Below, piece after piece: positions 43,627-53,674 of a stretch of 64,000 nucleotides of DNA (the first letter of the stretch is position 1; each line of letters opens with the position of its first letter). The position numbers were made by a program, and so were the translations under genes. Source of the stretch: Sphingomonas sp. H160509 (GTDB taxonomy: Bacteria; Pseudomonadota; Alphaproteobacteria; Sphingomonadales; Sphingomonadaceae); assembly GCF_024124765.2 (NCBI RefSeq), contig NZ_JAMXSR020000004.1, positions 94,405 through 158,404 of the forward strand, written 5' to 3'. The notes beneath the pieces were generated by a model. The model was not told the origin of the DNA and searched no databases. It worked only from the letters and a program-made list of their open reading frames with translations.

Positions 43627-45208
43627 ATGGACGCGTCGGCAGCCTCCGCATATTATACGGCAGTATCATTGGCGGTGCCGTGCCGAAGGGATACGGACAG
43701 CCGGGGGACGATCGCAGGCACCATGAACAAGGTCTTCTCGAGGTGGCCGAGCCAAGCCCCGCCGCTCCAAAGGGATGCCACCAGGAATGCCGAGGTTGGC
43801 CTGCCGAGATGGGTCTTCGCCAAGCCGCAGCGAAATGGTCCGGAGAGACGCAGGGCCGGTGCAACGTATCGCCTAGCTATCCTCGCGGGTATAGGATCGA
43901 CGCTTGCCGCTAGCCTGCTGCTCGGCAGCACCACCGCGGCATACGGATGGCCGGCATTCATCGCCGCGTGCTTCTCGGCCCTCGGTCTATCTGCGGCCGT
44001 CCAGATGAACCGGGCCAATTCCCGCTGCGAGGATCGTTTCGAGGCAATCTTCGAACGGGCCGGCATCTCAATGTGGCTGGAGGACTGGAGCGCGGCCGCG
44101 TCCGAAATCGAGACCATCTTACGGAGCGGCGTGCACGACATCGAAGGCTACTTCGCGACCAGGCCGGACGAGCTTCGGGCTTTGTGTGCGAAGGTGATAA
44201 TTAAGGATGTTAACTCCTTCACCGTCGAGGAGGCTGGCGTCGGGAGCAAGGACGTCTTCCTCGGACCACTCGACCGGCTACTCCCGGAGACGGATCAGAC
44301 CTTCGTGCAGTGGCTGGTCGCCATCGCGAGAGGTGACCGCTATTTCCGCTCCGAAGCGCACATCAGCACACCCGACGGGTCCGAGGCCGACGTGCTGTTC
44401 ACGGCGGCGCTCCCAATTGACGTCGCGGGGTTCTCGACCGTGCTCGTGACCTCGCTCGATATCACCAACTACAAGAGGGAGCAGACCAAGCTGCTCGGCG
44501 CGGACGCGGAGATCGCGAGAGCCTCCCGCGCCTCCACGGTCGGCGCGCTCAGCGCATCGATCGCGCACGAGGTCAACTCGCCCCCTCGCCGCGGTCGTCG
44601 CGAATGCCCAGGCGGCTCGGCGCTGGCTGCAGCGGCCTTTACCCGAAGTTACCGAAGCGCTTGATGCAGTGTCGGCGATCATCGCCGACGCTACACGCGC
44701 GAAAGATGTCGTCGCGCGAACACGTTCCTTCGTCAGCAACGCCCCGAAAACATTCGCCCCGCTCGATCTGGTCGTCGCGGCACGAGAGGCGAACATGCTT
44801 GTCGAACGCGATCTGCGAAGCAGCGGCGCGACCGTAAGCCTTCTAGCCGAGTCCGACCTTCCGCTAGCCTGCGGTGACATGGTTCAGATCCAGCAGGTCT
44901 TCACCAACCTCCTGCTCAACGCTGCGCAGGCGATGGCGGGCAAGGACTGCGCGAAGGAGATCACCGTGTCGTTCAGGTCCGACGGACAGAACATACGGGT
45001 CGACGTCATCGATGAGGGGCCGGGGATAAGTGCGACGCAGCTCGAACGCGTATTCGATCCCTTCTACACCACCAGGGATGGCGGGATCGGCATGGGGCTT
45101 GCCATCTGTCGCAACTGCATCGACGCCCAGGGCGGCAACATCTGGGCCACGAGCAACCACTCAGGCGGTGCAACATTCCATTTTACGCTGCCGATCCACA
45201 ATGACTAA
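43627..45208 (+). CDS. Sensor histidine kinase with membrane anchor and PAS-like domain, frameshifted
   Basis: Up to 526 aa; an alternative ATG is at 43723. Two hydrophobic segments (AILAGIGSTLAASLLLGS, WPAFIAACFSALGLSAAVQM) are followed by a PAS-like domain (FEAIFERAGISMWLEDWSAA, about 135-290), the H-box ALSASIAHEVNSPLAAVVAN and the ATPase: QIQQVFTNLLLNAAQAMAG (N), DVIDEGPGISATQLERVFDP (G1) and GGIGMGLAICRNCIDAQGG (G2). The break is at five C 44581-44585 (four needed), immediately after the H-box. It overlaps the receiver gene (ATG inside its last codons), so the two form a FixLJ-like pair. Confidence 0.92.
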
Positions 45209-45593
45209 AACGAACACTGGCGGCTTCTCACGCGTGATCGCCGTCGTCGACGACGATGAGCCGATCCGATCAGCATTGGCGCGCCTGTTGAGAACGATCG
45301 GATACGAAGCACGCCTCTATGCGAGCGCAGAGACACTGCTGGCCGAACTCCCACGCTCGTCACCGTCCTGCGTGCTTACGGACATCCAGATGCCCGGGAT
45401 GAACGGCCTGGAACTCGCGAGGGAGCTCAGCAGGCTTGCACCGGCTCTGCCGGTCCTCGTGATGACGGCTTATCCGAGTCTCGCCAGTCGGGAATTGGCA
45501 TTGGCGGCGGGCGCCACCGAGTATCTCACTAAACCGCTCGATGACCTGCTGCTCGAAGACTGGCTGCGGGAAGCGGTTGGTCCCCCGGTCTGA
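45201..45593 (+). CDS. Single-domain response regulator (receiver, FixJ-like)
   Basis: 130 aa from ATG 45201, which overlaps the kinase stop codon. CheY-like receiver: acidic pair in IAVVDDDEPIRSALARLL, phospho-acceptor Asp in VLTDIQMPGMNGLELARE, Thr in VLVMTAYPS and Lys in TEYLTKPLDD. There is no output domain; the frame simply stops after the receiver (VGPPV). FixJ relatives usually carry a C-terminal HTH, so this could be a stand-alone phospho-relay protein or a natural truncation. Confidence 0.92.
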   Translation: MTKTNTGGFSRVIAVVDDDEPIRSALARLLRTIGYEARLYASAETLLAELPRSSPSCVLTDIQMPGMNGLELARELSRLAPALPVLVMTAYPSLASRELALAAGATEYLTKPLDDLLLEDWLREAVGPPV

Positions 45594-45699
45594 TCCAGAT
45601 TGCCGCAGAATTGTGCAAGACGCGCCTAATCCTTTCAAGTTATGCTTTCTTCCATGGGGACCGGATACGGCGTAAACGCACGGTGGGAGGCCGCCAAGA

Positions 45700-46332
45700 A
45701 TGAAGGAAGGGGCTGCCGGCCTCGTTCACGTCGTCGAAGACGACAAGGCGCTGCGTGCAGCGCTCGTGCGCTTGATTCGGTCAGACGGACTCGAGGCGGT
45801 TGGACATGCCGACGCCATGGGCCTCGACGATAATTTGGGAGCCTATCGTCCGTCATGCATCCTGCTCGACATCAGACTTGACGGTGAGAGCGGGCTGAAC
45901 GTGCAGGCGGCGCTTCGCGAGCGTGGAAGTACAACGCCGATCATTTTCCTGACGGGCTTCGGAACGATCCCGATGACGGTACAGGCGATGCGTGCCGGCG
46001 CCGTCGAATTCCTCACCAAGCCGGTAGATGACGACGTCCTGCTGGATGCGGTTCGGCGCGCGCTGGAAATGGATGCCTCTGCGGTGGAGCGTCAACACGC
46101 GGAGGGGGATCTCGCAGATCGGCTCATGAGTCTGACGGACCGTGAGCGCGAGGTGATGGCGCTCGCCATCGGAGGCCTCATGAACAAGCAGATCGCAGGC
46201 GAGCTGGGGACAACCGAGATCACAGCCAAGGTCCACAAGCGACGGATGATGACCAAGATGCGGGCGAGATCCCTCCCCGATCTGGTAAGGATGGCAGAAA
46301 CGCTGGGCATGCAGGCGGCACGATCCCGCTAG
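45700..46332 (+). CDS. FixJ/NarL-type response regulator
   Basis: 210 aa. Receiver (LVHVVEDDKALRAALVRLIR, phospho-Asp in CILLDIRLDGESGLNVQAAL, Lys in VEFLTKPVDDD) and LuxR-type HTH (LTDREREVMALAIGGLMNKQ, IAGELGTTEITAKVHKRRMM). It starts at ATG 45700, 107 bases after the single-domain receiver, in the same direction. One kinase thus seems to serve two receivers. Regulon unknown. Confidence 0.95.
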   Translation: MKEGAAGLVHVVEDDKALRAALVRLIRSDGLEAVGHADAMGLDDNLGAYRPSCILLDIRLDGESGLNVQAALRERGSTTPIIFLTGFGTIPMTVQAMRAGAVEFLTKPVDDDVLLDAVRRALEMDASAVERQHAEGDLADRLMSLTDREREVMALAIGGLMNKQIAGELGTTEITAKVHKRRMMTKMRARSLPDLVRMAETLGMQAARSR

Positions 46333-46527
46333 CCGGAACCGAGGCAGAGCAACTCGGACAACCTAAGCCACTGTTTCAAAAATTTCGGTCGGCGTCGGGC
46401 GGGTCCCCCTCCGGCCCGAAGTGGAAAAACGCGACGTCGATCGCTCACTTCCAGAACAAGCGCGGCGGGATCGTCAAAGGCCGCGGCCGCGGCAGAGTCT
46501 ATGCATCAGATCTGGGAGAAGATTATC

Positions 46528-46974
46528 ATGCGAGATCCAGCGGTCAGAAACGGGGTGGCAGCCAGGTCCGAACGCGCGTTCACCGCGGCGGCTGCCCGGA
46601 TAGCCAACGCCGCTGGCCAACCCGGGAGCTTCCTCGCCGCGGTCGGCGCGATCGCCACCTGGGGCGCTACGGGACCACTGTTCAGGTTTTCCGACACATG
46701 GCAGCTAGTAGTGAACACGGCTACGACGATCATCACGTTCCTGATGGTGTTCCTCATTCAGAATTCGCAAAATCGCGACGCAGCCGCCATTCAGGCGAAG
46801 CTCGACGAGCTGATCCGGGCGACCAAGGACGCCCGGAACCAGTTCATCGGCATCGAGCACCTTGCCGACCATGAGATTGAGGACGTCAGGCGGCTCCTGG
46901 AACGCGACTTCGCAGGTGCGATCCCGGAATTGTCCCCGCAGGAGGCCATCCGTCGGCTACAGGATCGGCTCTGA
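46528..46974 (+). CDS. Low-affinity iron permease family protein
   Basis: 148 aa from ATG 46528, preceded by GGAGAAG 7 bases upstream. Two hydrophobic segments (PGSFLAAVGAIATWGATGPL and LVVNTATTIITFLMVFLIQN) with the family signature FSDTWQLVVNTATTIITFLM, MVFLIQNSQNRDAAAIQAKL, DELIRATKDARNQFIGIE. The family is named after yeast Fet4, but the bacterial members are short and their transport function is not proven. Its end overlaps the convergent kinase gene by 18 bases. Confidence 0.9.
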   Translation: MRDPAVRNGVAARSERAFTAAAARIANAAGQPGSFLAAVGAIATWGATGPLFRFSDTWQLVVNTATTIITFLMVFLIQNSQNRDAAAIQAKLDELIRATKDARNQFIGIEHLADHEIEDVRRLLERDFAGAIPELSPQEAIRRLQDRL

Positions 46975-47573
46975 ATTCCGCGGCCAGACGATCCCAACCG
47001 TGTAGTCCGCTTCCGCGCAAACGGTCAATTGCCCTCCCAGCATGGTGACAAGCCGTGAGACGACCCTCGGGGCGGTAGCCGGACCGAAGCGGACACCGCC
47101 GCATCCGGTACTCACGATCCGCACTTCGACGGCGTCCGTCCCGGTGATTATGCTCGCTCGCACCACCAGTGGACGGGTGGGATCAGCATGCTTCAGGGCG
47201 TTGGTCATGAGTTCCGCCAGCAAAGTCATGCGACGACGCGCGCGGTCGGCATATCGAGCTCCGATCCGAGGACGCTGAAGGTGAGCGACGCGTCCGTGCG
47301 CCCGAACGAGGTTGTGAGGCATCGCCAGATCTGCCGGGAATCGTCAGCGAGGTTCCCCGACGAGCCCAGCGCCAACCGACGGTGGAATTCGCCCATGGCC
47401 GAAATCCGGTCCTGCAGCGACTCCAACAACGCCCGACGCGACGCAGGTGCCTGCTCGCGACCAACACCACTGGCCATTGCCGCGATGACCTGGAGACTGT
47501 TGAGGAAGCGGTGATGAAGCTCCTCGAACAGCACATCCTGCGCTTCACAAGCCGATTGAGCCGCCTTGACCAT
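46957..47573 (-). CDS. HWE/HisKA_2-type histidine kinase lacking a sensor domain, frameshifted
   Basis: About 206 aa when repaired. H-box LFEELHHRFLNSLQVIAAMA near the N-terminus, then the ATPase part RRMTLLAELMTNALKHADPT, VRIVSTGCGGVRFG and SRLVTMLGGQLTVCAEADYT. The frames meet near 47225-47232 in a GCGCGCG tract. No sensor domain precedes the H-box, so it is a minimal cytosolic kinase or partner of another sensor. HWE kinases are typical of the alphaproteobacterial general stress response. Start ATG 47573. Confidence 0.8.
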
Positions 47574-47789
47574 GCCCATCCTCCTCACTGTAGGAGTGCC
47601 TGTCCAAGGGGGTGGCCGTCTTGCCGGACATGATCACGGATTGGACATCACGCCTATAGCACTCGATGGTTCGACGTTTTCGAGCGCGGTTCCAGTTTTC
47701 TCGTGCTTTGGTAGCGTAGGGCGTCGGCTCATGTTCAGTATCAGAAACTAGACTTCCGTAGCAGTGGCCTGCTTCCACTACGACCGTGG
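47574..47789. other. Intergenic region between kinase and hemA
   Basis: 216 bases. Contains the promoter side of the kinase gene. No hairpin terminator was seen after hemA. Nothing else recognised. Confidence 0.3.
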
Positions 47790-49118
47790 TCAAGCTGCCT
47801 TTCGCAGCTCCAGACTTTGCCAGATCCCGACCAGCGCTTCGATCAGTTCGCGCATCATCGCGACTGTGTGCGCCGGCCCCGGCGTGAAGCGTAGCCGCTC
47901 AGTGCCGCGAGGCACCGTCGGGTAGTTTATCGGCTGGACGTAGACGCCGTGTTCGGCGAGCAGGATATCGCTGATTTTCTTGGCTTCGACCGGATCGCCA
48001 ACCAGCAGGGGCACGATGTGAGTCTCGCCGAGCATCACCGGCAACCCAGCTTCGCGCATCATTCCCTTAAGCATGGCGGCAGCCGCTTGCTGACCCTCTC
48101 GCTCAACGCTGGAGGCTTTCAGGTGTCGCACGCTCGCAAGCACGCCGGCGACCAGCACCGGCGACAGCGATGTCGTGAAGATGAACCCCGGCGCATAGGA
48201 GCGGATGACATCGACGATCATCCGGTCGGCCGCGATATAGCCGCCCATCACGCCGAACGCCTTACCCAGCGTGCCTTCGATGATCGTGATTCGGTCCGCG
48301 ACACCGTCACGTTCGGTAATCCCGCCGCCGCGCGGGCCGTACATGCCCACCGCATGAACCTCATCGCAATAGGTCAGCGCGTTATAGCGATCTGCCAGGT
48401 CGCAGATCGCGGCGATCGGCGCCACGTCGCCCTCCATCGAATAGACGCTCTCGAACGCGAGCAGCTTTGGAGAAGCTGGATCCTCAGCGGCGAGCAATTC
48501 TTCGAGATGGGCCAGGTCGTTGTGTCGGAAAATGCGCTTCTCGCAGCCTGAATTACGGATGCCGGCGATCATCGAGGCGTGGTTGAGTTCATCTGAGAAG
48601 ATCACACATCCCGGCAGCACGTTCGCGACCGTCGCCAGTGTCGCCTCGTTGGAGATGTATCCGCTGGTGAATAGGAGCGCCGCTTCCTTGCCATGCAGGT
48701 CAGCGAGTTCATGCTCGAGATCGACATGATAATGCGTGTTGCCGCCGATGTTGCGCGTGCCGCCAGACCCGGCACCGACGTCGTGCAACGCCTTCTCCAT
48801 CGCCGCGATCACCTTGGGATGCTGCCCCATCGCGAGATAGTCGTTGGAGCACCAGACGGTGATCGGCTTTGGGCCATTGTGTCCGGCGAAGCAGCGCGCG
48901 TTTGGGAAGTCGCCCTTATTGCGCAGCACGTCGATGAACACGCGGTAGCGGCCTTCGGTATGAAGCCGTTCGATCGCCTGGGCGAACACGCGCGAGTAGT
49001 CACCTGCCCTTTTGAAGGTCGGCGGGTTCGAGGCGGCTGCCTCCGCCATCCCTCCAAGGAACCGTTGGTTCAAAGCCTCGCCTAGAGCACGATCCTTGGA
49101 AACGATCGGGACAAGCAA
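47790..49118 (-). CDS. hemA: 5-aminolevulinate synthase
   Basis: 442 aa. Fold-type I PLP enzyme that condenses glycine and succinyl-CoA, the first step of haem synthesis in alphaproteobacteria. Core: YRVFIDVLRNKGDFPNARCF, WCSNDYLAMGQHPKVIAAME, GSGGTRNIGGNTHYHVDLE, YCDEVHAVGMYGPRGGGI and the PLP lysine in IEGTLGKAFGVMGGYIA. Start set at TTG 49118, which has AAGGAGG 6 bases upstream; the usual family N-terminus (DYSRVFAQAIERL) begins about 35 codons later, and an ATG lies at 49049. It is 47 bases after cydB, likely one transcript, so this copy may be dedicated to haem proteins of the island. Confidence 0.95.
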   Translation of the reverse strand: MLVPIVSKDRALGEALNQRFLGGMAEAAASNPPTFKRAGDYSRVFAQAIERLHTEGRYRVFIDVLRNKGDFPNARCFAGHNGPKPITVWCSNDYLAMGQHPKVIAAMEKALHDVGAGSGGTRNIGGNTHYHVDLEHELADLHGKEAALLFTSGYISNEATLATVANVLPGCVIFSDELNHASMIAGIRNSGCEKRIFRHNDLAHLEELLAAEDPASPKLLAFESVYSMEGDVAPIAAICDLADRYNALTYCDEVHAVGMYGPRGGGITERDGVADRITIIEGTLGKAFGVMGGYIAADRMIVDVIRSYAPGFIFTTSLSPVLVAGVLASVRHLKASSVEREGQQAAAAMLKGMMREAGLPVMLGETHIVPLLVGDPVEAKKISDILLAEHGVYVQPINYPTVPRGTERLRFTPGPAHTVAMMRELIEALVGIWQSLELRKAA

Positions 49119-49165
49119 TGCTTCCTCCTTTCCTGTCCGGGCGGGCTGGATCGCCGGCGCGCCGG

Positions 49166-50176
49166 TCAATGGTATCCAATCCCCGCCTGCAGCTTCCCGC
49201 GGAAGACCCAGTATGACCAAGCCGTGTAGAAGAGGATGACGGGGAGCAGGAGAAGTGTCCCGACGAGCAGGAAGGCTTGGGTGTCTGGCGACGAACTGGC
49301 CTGCCACAGCGAGTAGTGGTGCGGGACGATCATCGGCCACAGGCTGATGGCGATACCGAGATAGGAAACGAGGAAGAGCCCCATGCCAGCGATGAACATG
49401 CGCTGGTCGCCACCGCGTCCCTCCGTCGCGGTCCAGCCGAGATAGGCGATAAGACCGGTTGCCACTGGGATCGGGGATAGTGCGAGCAGATTGGGCCACG
49501 CCATCCATCGCCGCATGATGTCTGCGTCGGCCAGCGGCGTCCACACGCTCACCAGCACGACGGCCGCGAGGGTGCCGAAAAGCGCGATGCGACCCATCCT
49601 CCTCGCCCAGGTCTGAAGCTCGCCTTCCGTCTTTATGACGAGCCAGCCGGCACCGAGCAGCGCATAGCCGAACATCAACGCGATCCCCGTGGTGGCGGAG
49701 AACGGCGTGAGCCAGTCCCACGAGCTGCCGGCAAAGTCGCGGCCGCGTACGGCGAAACCTTGGATGAAAGCCCCGAGTACAGCACCCTGCGCGAAGGTCG
49801 CGACAGCGGAACCGTAGCAGAAGCCCTTCGCCCAGAAGCGCGAGATCCACGGTTGCTTGAAGCGAAACTCGAAAGCGACCCCACGAAAAACTAGGGCCAG
49901 CAGCATCATCAGCACAGGAAAGTAAACCGCGGGTATGATGATCGCGAAGGCGAGCGGGAACACCGACAACAGCGCGACACCGCCGAGGATGAGCCATGTC
50001 TCGTTGCCGTCCCAGACCGGCGCGATGGCGTTCATAACCATCGGCCTCTCCTGCTCATTCGCAAAGGCGTAAAGAATGCCGACGCCAAGGTCGAAGCCGT
50101 CGAGCAGCACGTACAGGAAGACACTCAGCGCGATGATGACCGTCCAGATCATCACGAGGTCGAGGAGACCGCCCAT
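49166..50176 (-). CDS. cydB: Cytochrome bd-type ubiquinol oxidase subunit II
   Basis: 336 aa, about eight membrane helices. CydB signature near the N-terminus: SVFLYVLLDGFDLGVGILYA (the FDLG motif), then PVWDGNETWLILGGVALLSV and FRGVAFEFRFK. Intact frame. The cydA stop is 2 bases upstream of this ATG, implying translational coupling. Length is that of the short CioB/CydB subfamily without extra loops. It reduces oxygen to water with quinol and resists NO, which fits the NO-detoxifying genes in the same island. Confidence 0.95.
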   Translation of the reverse strand: MGGLLDLVMIWTVIIALSVFLYVLLDGFDLGVGILYAFANEQERPMVMNAIAPVWDGNETWLILGGVALLSVFPLAFAIIIPAVYFPVLMMLLALVFRGVAFEFRFKQPWISRFWAKGFCYGSAVATFAQGAVLGAFIQGFAVRGRDFAGSSWDWLTPFSATTGIALMFGYALLGAGWLVIKTEGELQTWARRMGRIALFGTLAAVVLVSVWTPLADADIMRRWMAWPNLLALSPIPVATGLIAYLGWTATEGRGGDQRMFIAGMGLFLVSYLGIAISLWPMIVPHHYSLWQASSSPDTQAFLLVGTLLLLPVILFYTAWSYWVFRGKLQAGIGYH

Positions 50177-50178
50177 GC

Positions 50179-51576
50179 TCAGCGTTCCTTCTGACTGTCG
50201 AGCGCGACGCTAAACGGCGCCTCGTGCTGCAGGCCCTCGACCGGCTTATCGGGCAGTTCCTCGGCGACAGGTCCTCTCCTCACGATACCCGCCATGACGG
50301 CGATGCCTGCCGGAAACATCAGGAGGTAGACCCCCATGTAGGCAAGCAGCGACCAAAGCACGTCGGGTCCGGTCAGCGACGGCGACACGGAATGTGCGGT
50401 CCGCATGAGCCCGTAAACAGTCCACGGCTGCCGCCCGACCTCGGTTGTCGTCCACCCGGCAATCACGGCGACGAAGCCGAGAGGTGCAGTCCACTCGCAG
50501 ATCTTAAGGAACCAGGCCGTGTCGTAAAGCCTCCGGCGAGCGCGCAGGAACCAGGCGATCAGGACGACGCAGAGCATGACCATTCCGACGCCGACCATGA
50601 TGCGGAACGCGAAGAAGACTGGCCATACCGGAGGACGCTGGTCGGCCGGGAAGGACTTCAGACCTTTGATCTCGCCGTCCAACGAGTGGGTCAGGATGAG
50701 GCTGCCCATGGCCGGGACCTCGAGCGCGTAGCGGGTTCCCTCTCAGCGGACTGGTCGGGCCAGGCGAAGACGGTCAGGGGCACCCGGGTCCCCGTCTCCC
50801 AGCGCCCTTCGATTGCCGCGAGCTTGGCGGGCTGATGCTCGCGCGTGTTGAGGCCGTGCATGTCGCCGAGGACGATCTGCGCGGGCACGAAAACGGTCAG
50901 GAAGCCGAGCGCCATCCGCATCATGCGCCGTCCATCGGCGACGTGTTCCCCGCGCCTGATCACATAGGCGGCGACCCCGAGCACGACGAAGGCGGTGGTG
51001 ACGTAGAAGGCGCTGACGTTGTGGGCGAGCCGATAGGGGAAAGAAGGATTGAATATGATGCGCATCCAGTCGACCGGGAAGAAACGGCCGTCGCGGATCA
51101 CGTAGCCTGCAGGTGTCTGCATCCAGCTGTTCACCGACAGGATCCAGAACGAGGAGAACAGGGTTCCGACCGCCACCATGCAGGCGGCGAAGAAGTGCAT
51201 CCCGCGGGGTACAAGCGTCCTCCCGAAGAGCAGCACACCGAGGAAAGTCGCCTCCAGGAAGAACGCCATCAAATCCTCGTATGCGAGCATCGGCGAGATG
51301 ACGTTGGCGGCGGCATCCGAGAAACGCGACCAGTTGGTGCCGAACTGGAAGGGCATGATGATGCCGGAGACGACCCCCATCGCGAAGGAGACCGCGAAGA
51401 TCCGCGTCCAGAACCGCGAGATCCGCAGCCATGCCGGATCCCGGGTAAAGTAGTGCAGCCCCTTCCAGAACGGCGATGTACGAGGCCAGACCGACGGTGA
51501 AGGCAGGCAACAGTATGTGCCAGCCAATCACCCACGCCCACTGGATACGGGAAAGGAGGAGCGGATCGAGATGCAT
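50179..51576 (-). CDS. cydA: Cytochrome bd-type ubiquinol oxidase subunit I, two frameshifts
   Basis: About 465 aa when repaired. N-terminus MHLDPLLLSRIQWAWVIGWH, then HILLPAFTVGLASYIAVLEG with the haem b595 histidine; middle GLHYFTRDPAWLRISRFWTR, GVVSGIIMPFQFGTNWSRFS, LEATFLGVLLFGR; C-terminus MGSLILTHSLDGEIKGLKSF, WTTTEVGRQPWTVYGLMRTA. Breaks lie at four C 51459-51462 (three needed) and near 50732-50740 (one base short). The short Q-loop and GWH sequence place it with cyanide-insensitive CIO-type oxidases. No cydX was found after cydB. Loss of function cannot be told from sequencing error. Confidence 0.93.
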
Positions 51577-51609
51577 GTCCGAGATCGCCTGAATGAGTGA
51601 GGATCGGGC

Positions 51610-51846
51610 TCAGCCGGCAATCGTCAGCCAGTACCCGTTCGCCACGGCGATGGTCCGAAAGTTTGTCGCGACCACCTGCGACGAGGATATCAGTGCGTCG
51701 GCGTCGTTCTCGTAGATCGTGCGAAGGTGGTTCCGCATCGCCTCGTCAGGCTGTGTCTTCTTCACCGCCAGCCGCGACAGCTTCAAGGCGAGCTCGAAGC
51801 CTAGTTCGGGGGTGTCGGTCCTTAGGGTGGGAAGGTAGCTGGACAT
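51610..51846 (-). CDS. Hexameric tyrosine-coordinated haem protein (HTHP)
   Basis: 78 aa. The sequence WQ-like start SYLPTLRTDTPELGFELALK, LSRLAVKKTQPDEAMRNHLR, YENDADALISSSQVVATNFR, TIAVANGYW follows the HTHP of marine Roseobacter relatives closely, in which a tyrosine binds haem b and the hexamer has peroxidase and catalase activity. Only 33 bases separate it from cydA, so it is probably cotranscribed with the oxidase and hemA. It is one of five haem proteins within 6 kb. Confidence 0.88.
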   Translation of the reverse strand: MSSYLPTLRTDTPELGFELALKLSRLAVKKTQPDEAMRNHLRTIYENDADALISSSQVVATNFRTIAVANGYWLTIAG

Positions 51847-51948
51847 CGCGATATCCTCGATCTGTGCCGCCCGGCGTAGCGTCCGATGCAGGCTAGGAGG
51901 GCTGGAGCGGTGGATGAGTGGGGCTGCGTTCGCTTCGCTGCGGCGGAA

Positions 51949-53023
51949 CTACTGCCGCTCATGGAAAGATAGCGGATAGGCGGCGTTCCGGATGGTCAGC
52001 ATCGGATCCGCGATCGCGATCCCCGCAGGCGTGCTTCCCGGCAGGAACGCGAGGGACTTGTCCGCGAGGGCCGTCTGCGGACCGACCCGGTCGATCGTCA
52101 CGACACCGAGCTTCACGAGTCTGCGGCTTTCGGGCCACGCGATCGAGGGATCCTCGATCACGTCGACGGCCGCCGCCATCTGCGCGTACCATCCGAACCG
52201 GATCGGACCACGCGCGACCCGCTCGACGATCTCGCCCGCCAGGTAATCCGGCGACCGCTTCGCGACGTCGGCGGCAGTAAGGTAGTGATTGCCCGCCTCC
52301 GGCACGAACCTGTATCTGACAAAGTGGCTGTGCTGGGACGCGTCCGTTAACGCGAACGAGTTGACCCCAAAATAAGACGTGGTGCCCCAGCTGGCCGGGG
52401 AGCGTCCTGCGTCGTCAGGAAGCGCTTCGCCACCGGGTGTGATCCCTAGGGAAACGGTCGAGGGCGGTAGGCTTCGCAGCGTCCTTCCCGCTTGCGCCGA
52501 TGGCCTCGAGTAACTCGCCGAACTCGCTCGCGGTGGAGACGGGGAACCCGTTGAAGCTGTGGTTCACGACGTCGTAGTTGCTGCCGTCCGGTAGGAGGAA
52601 CTTGATCGCAAAACCTCGGGGGGAGGCATCGCCGGCGGTATCAGGTATTGTCGGCAGGCCTGTAAAATTAGAGAATCGCACGATCACCGGGACCGCCTCG
52701 CGAAACAGAAAGGCATGACTGAGCGCCCGCGCCTCGACCGTTGGCTGAAATGAGCCGAGGAGAATCGTGCCCTTTGAGTGGACGGCTCGCGCCCCGTGGG
52801 CGCCGAACGCCGCGTGGAGATCCTGGATGAGGTGACCCGGCGTCCGCTCGCTTAGCTGCTCGGGATCGCCGACACTCTTGCCATCGGTCGAGGAGACGGG
52901 ATGCACCCCCGCAGAAAGCGTCGACTGCGCGCGAAGCGGACCTGAAGCCACTCCGAGGAGCAGGGCCACTGCCACGAATTTGCGGCACGCTCGGAAGCGG
53001 CACACTTGGAACTCGCTGCGCAT
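51949..53023 (-). CDS. Catalase-family peroxidase (SrpA-like), secreted, frameshifted
   Basis: About 350 aa when repaired. A signal peptide (FVAVALLLGVASGPLRAQS) leads into the mini-catalase core: GARAVHSKGTILLGSFQPTV with the distal histidine, VIVRFSNFTGLPTIPDTAGD, SPRGFAIKFLLPDGSNYDVV, then after shifts at about 52440-52460 and near 52400, HPVAKRFLTTQ, TTSYFGVNSFALT and VRYRFVPEAGNHYLTAADVA. This family of periplasmic haem peroxidases uses organic substrates with peroxide. It points the same way as HTHP and cydAB and could start that operon. Confidence 0.88.
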
Positions 53024-53203
53024 TTATTTGACCTCCCGGGACGGCACTGCGGAGGGCGGCGCCGCACGACCCGGTTCCAGAGGTATGCGGCGGCACGTCG
53101 AAGTTCTTGATGGAAACCGGCATCGCTTGTCGCACTCTGCGCGAACCGCAAAGCGCGGTGCCGTCGAGCGTCATGCCTCTCAGACGTCTCAACCTGGGTC
53201 CGT

Positions 53204-53674
53204 CTAATCCTGCGCGGCCTCCTCGGTCACGTGGGCGATCGTCTCTTTCAGCGGCTCGAAGGTCCCAAAGATCCTACGCAAATCGACCCGCCGAATAAGG
53301 ATGTCCTCGATGGAGTACTTGTCCAGGACGGCAAGGAACGCCTCGGTCGCTTCGCGAAGAACGCGCGGCATCGTGCAGGCCGGCGCGATGATGCATGAAC
53401 CACAGTCCACCATCTCAAACCCCTGCTCAGTATGGCGGACCACGTCGCCTATGCGAATGTCGTCTGCCGGACGGCCGAGCTTCAGACCGCCATTCCGTCC
53501 GCGGACGGTCGTGAGGAAGCCGGCTTGGCCGAGGTCCTGCACGACCTTCATCAGGTGGTTCCTAGAGATGTTATAGGTGTGGGCGATCTCCGCGATCGAC
53601 GAAAGTCCGTCTTCTCGGGCGCCGACGTGGAGAAGCACCCTGATCGCGTAGTCGGTGTAGCGCGTCAGCTGCAC
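53204..53674 (-). CDS. Rrf2-family regulator, NsrR-like
   Basis: 156 aa from the GTG at 53674 (reads VQLTRYTDYAIRVLLHVGAR), preceded by GGAGGGA-like AGGGAGAGGGAT; the open frame extends to 53770 without a start of that type. The wHTH is IAEIAHTYNISRNHLMKVVQ, the wing TVRGRNGGLKLGRPAD, and the cluster-binding cysteines lie in DCGSCIIAPACTMPRVL, matching the CVIAPxC arrangement of NsrR. NsrR carries an iron-sulfur cluster destroyed by nitric oxide, which releases repression of hmp. It is divergent from the haemoglobin genes and next to a palindromic operator. Confidence 0.9.
   Translation of the reverse strand: MQLTRYTDYAIRVLLHVGAREDGLSSIAEIAHTYNISRNHLMKVVQDLGQAGFLTTVRGRNGGLKLGRPADDIRIGDVVRHTEQGFEMVDCGSCIIAPACTMPRVLREATEAFLAVLDKYSIEDILIRRVDLRRIFGTFEPLKETIAHVTEEAAQD

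Noticed and set aside
49166..49997. N-terminal extension of the hemA open frame (735 codons in total)
   Set aside because: The extension runs in another phase through cydB, has Arg/His-rich low-quality sequence, and a strong RBS precedes the TTG at 49118.
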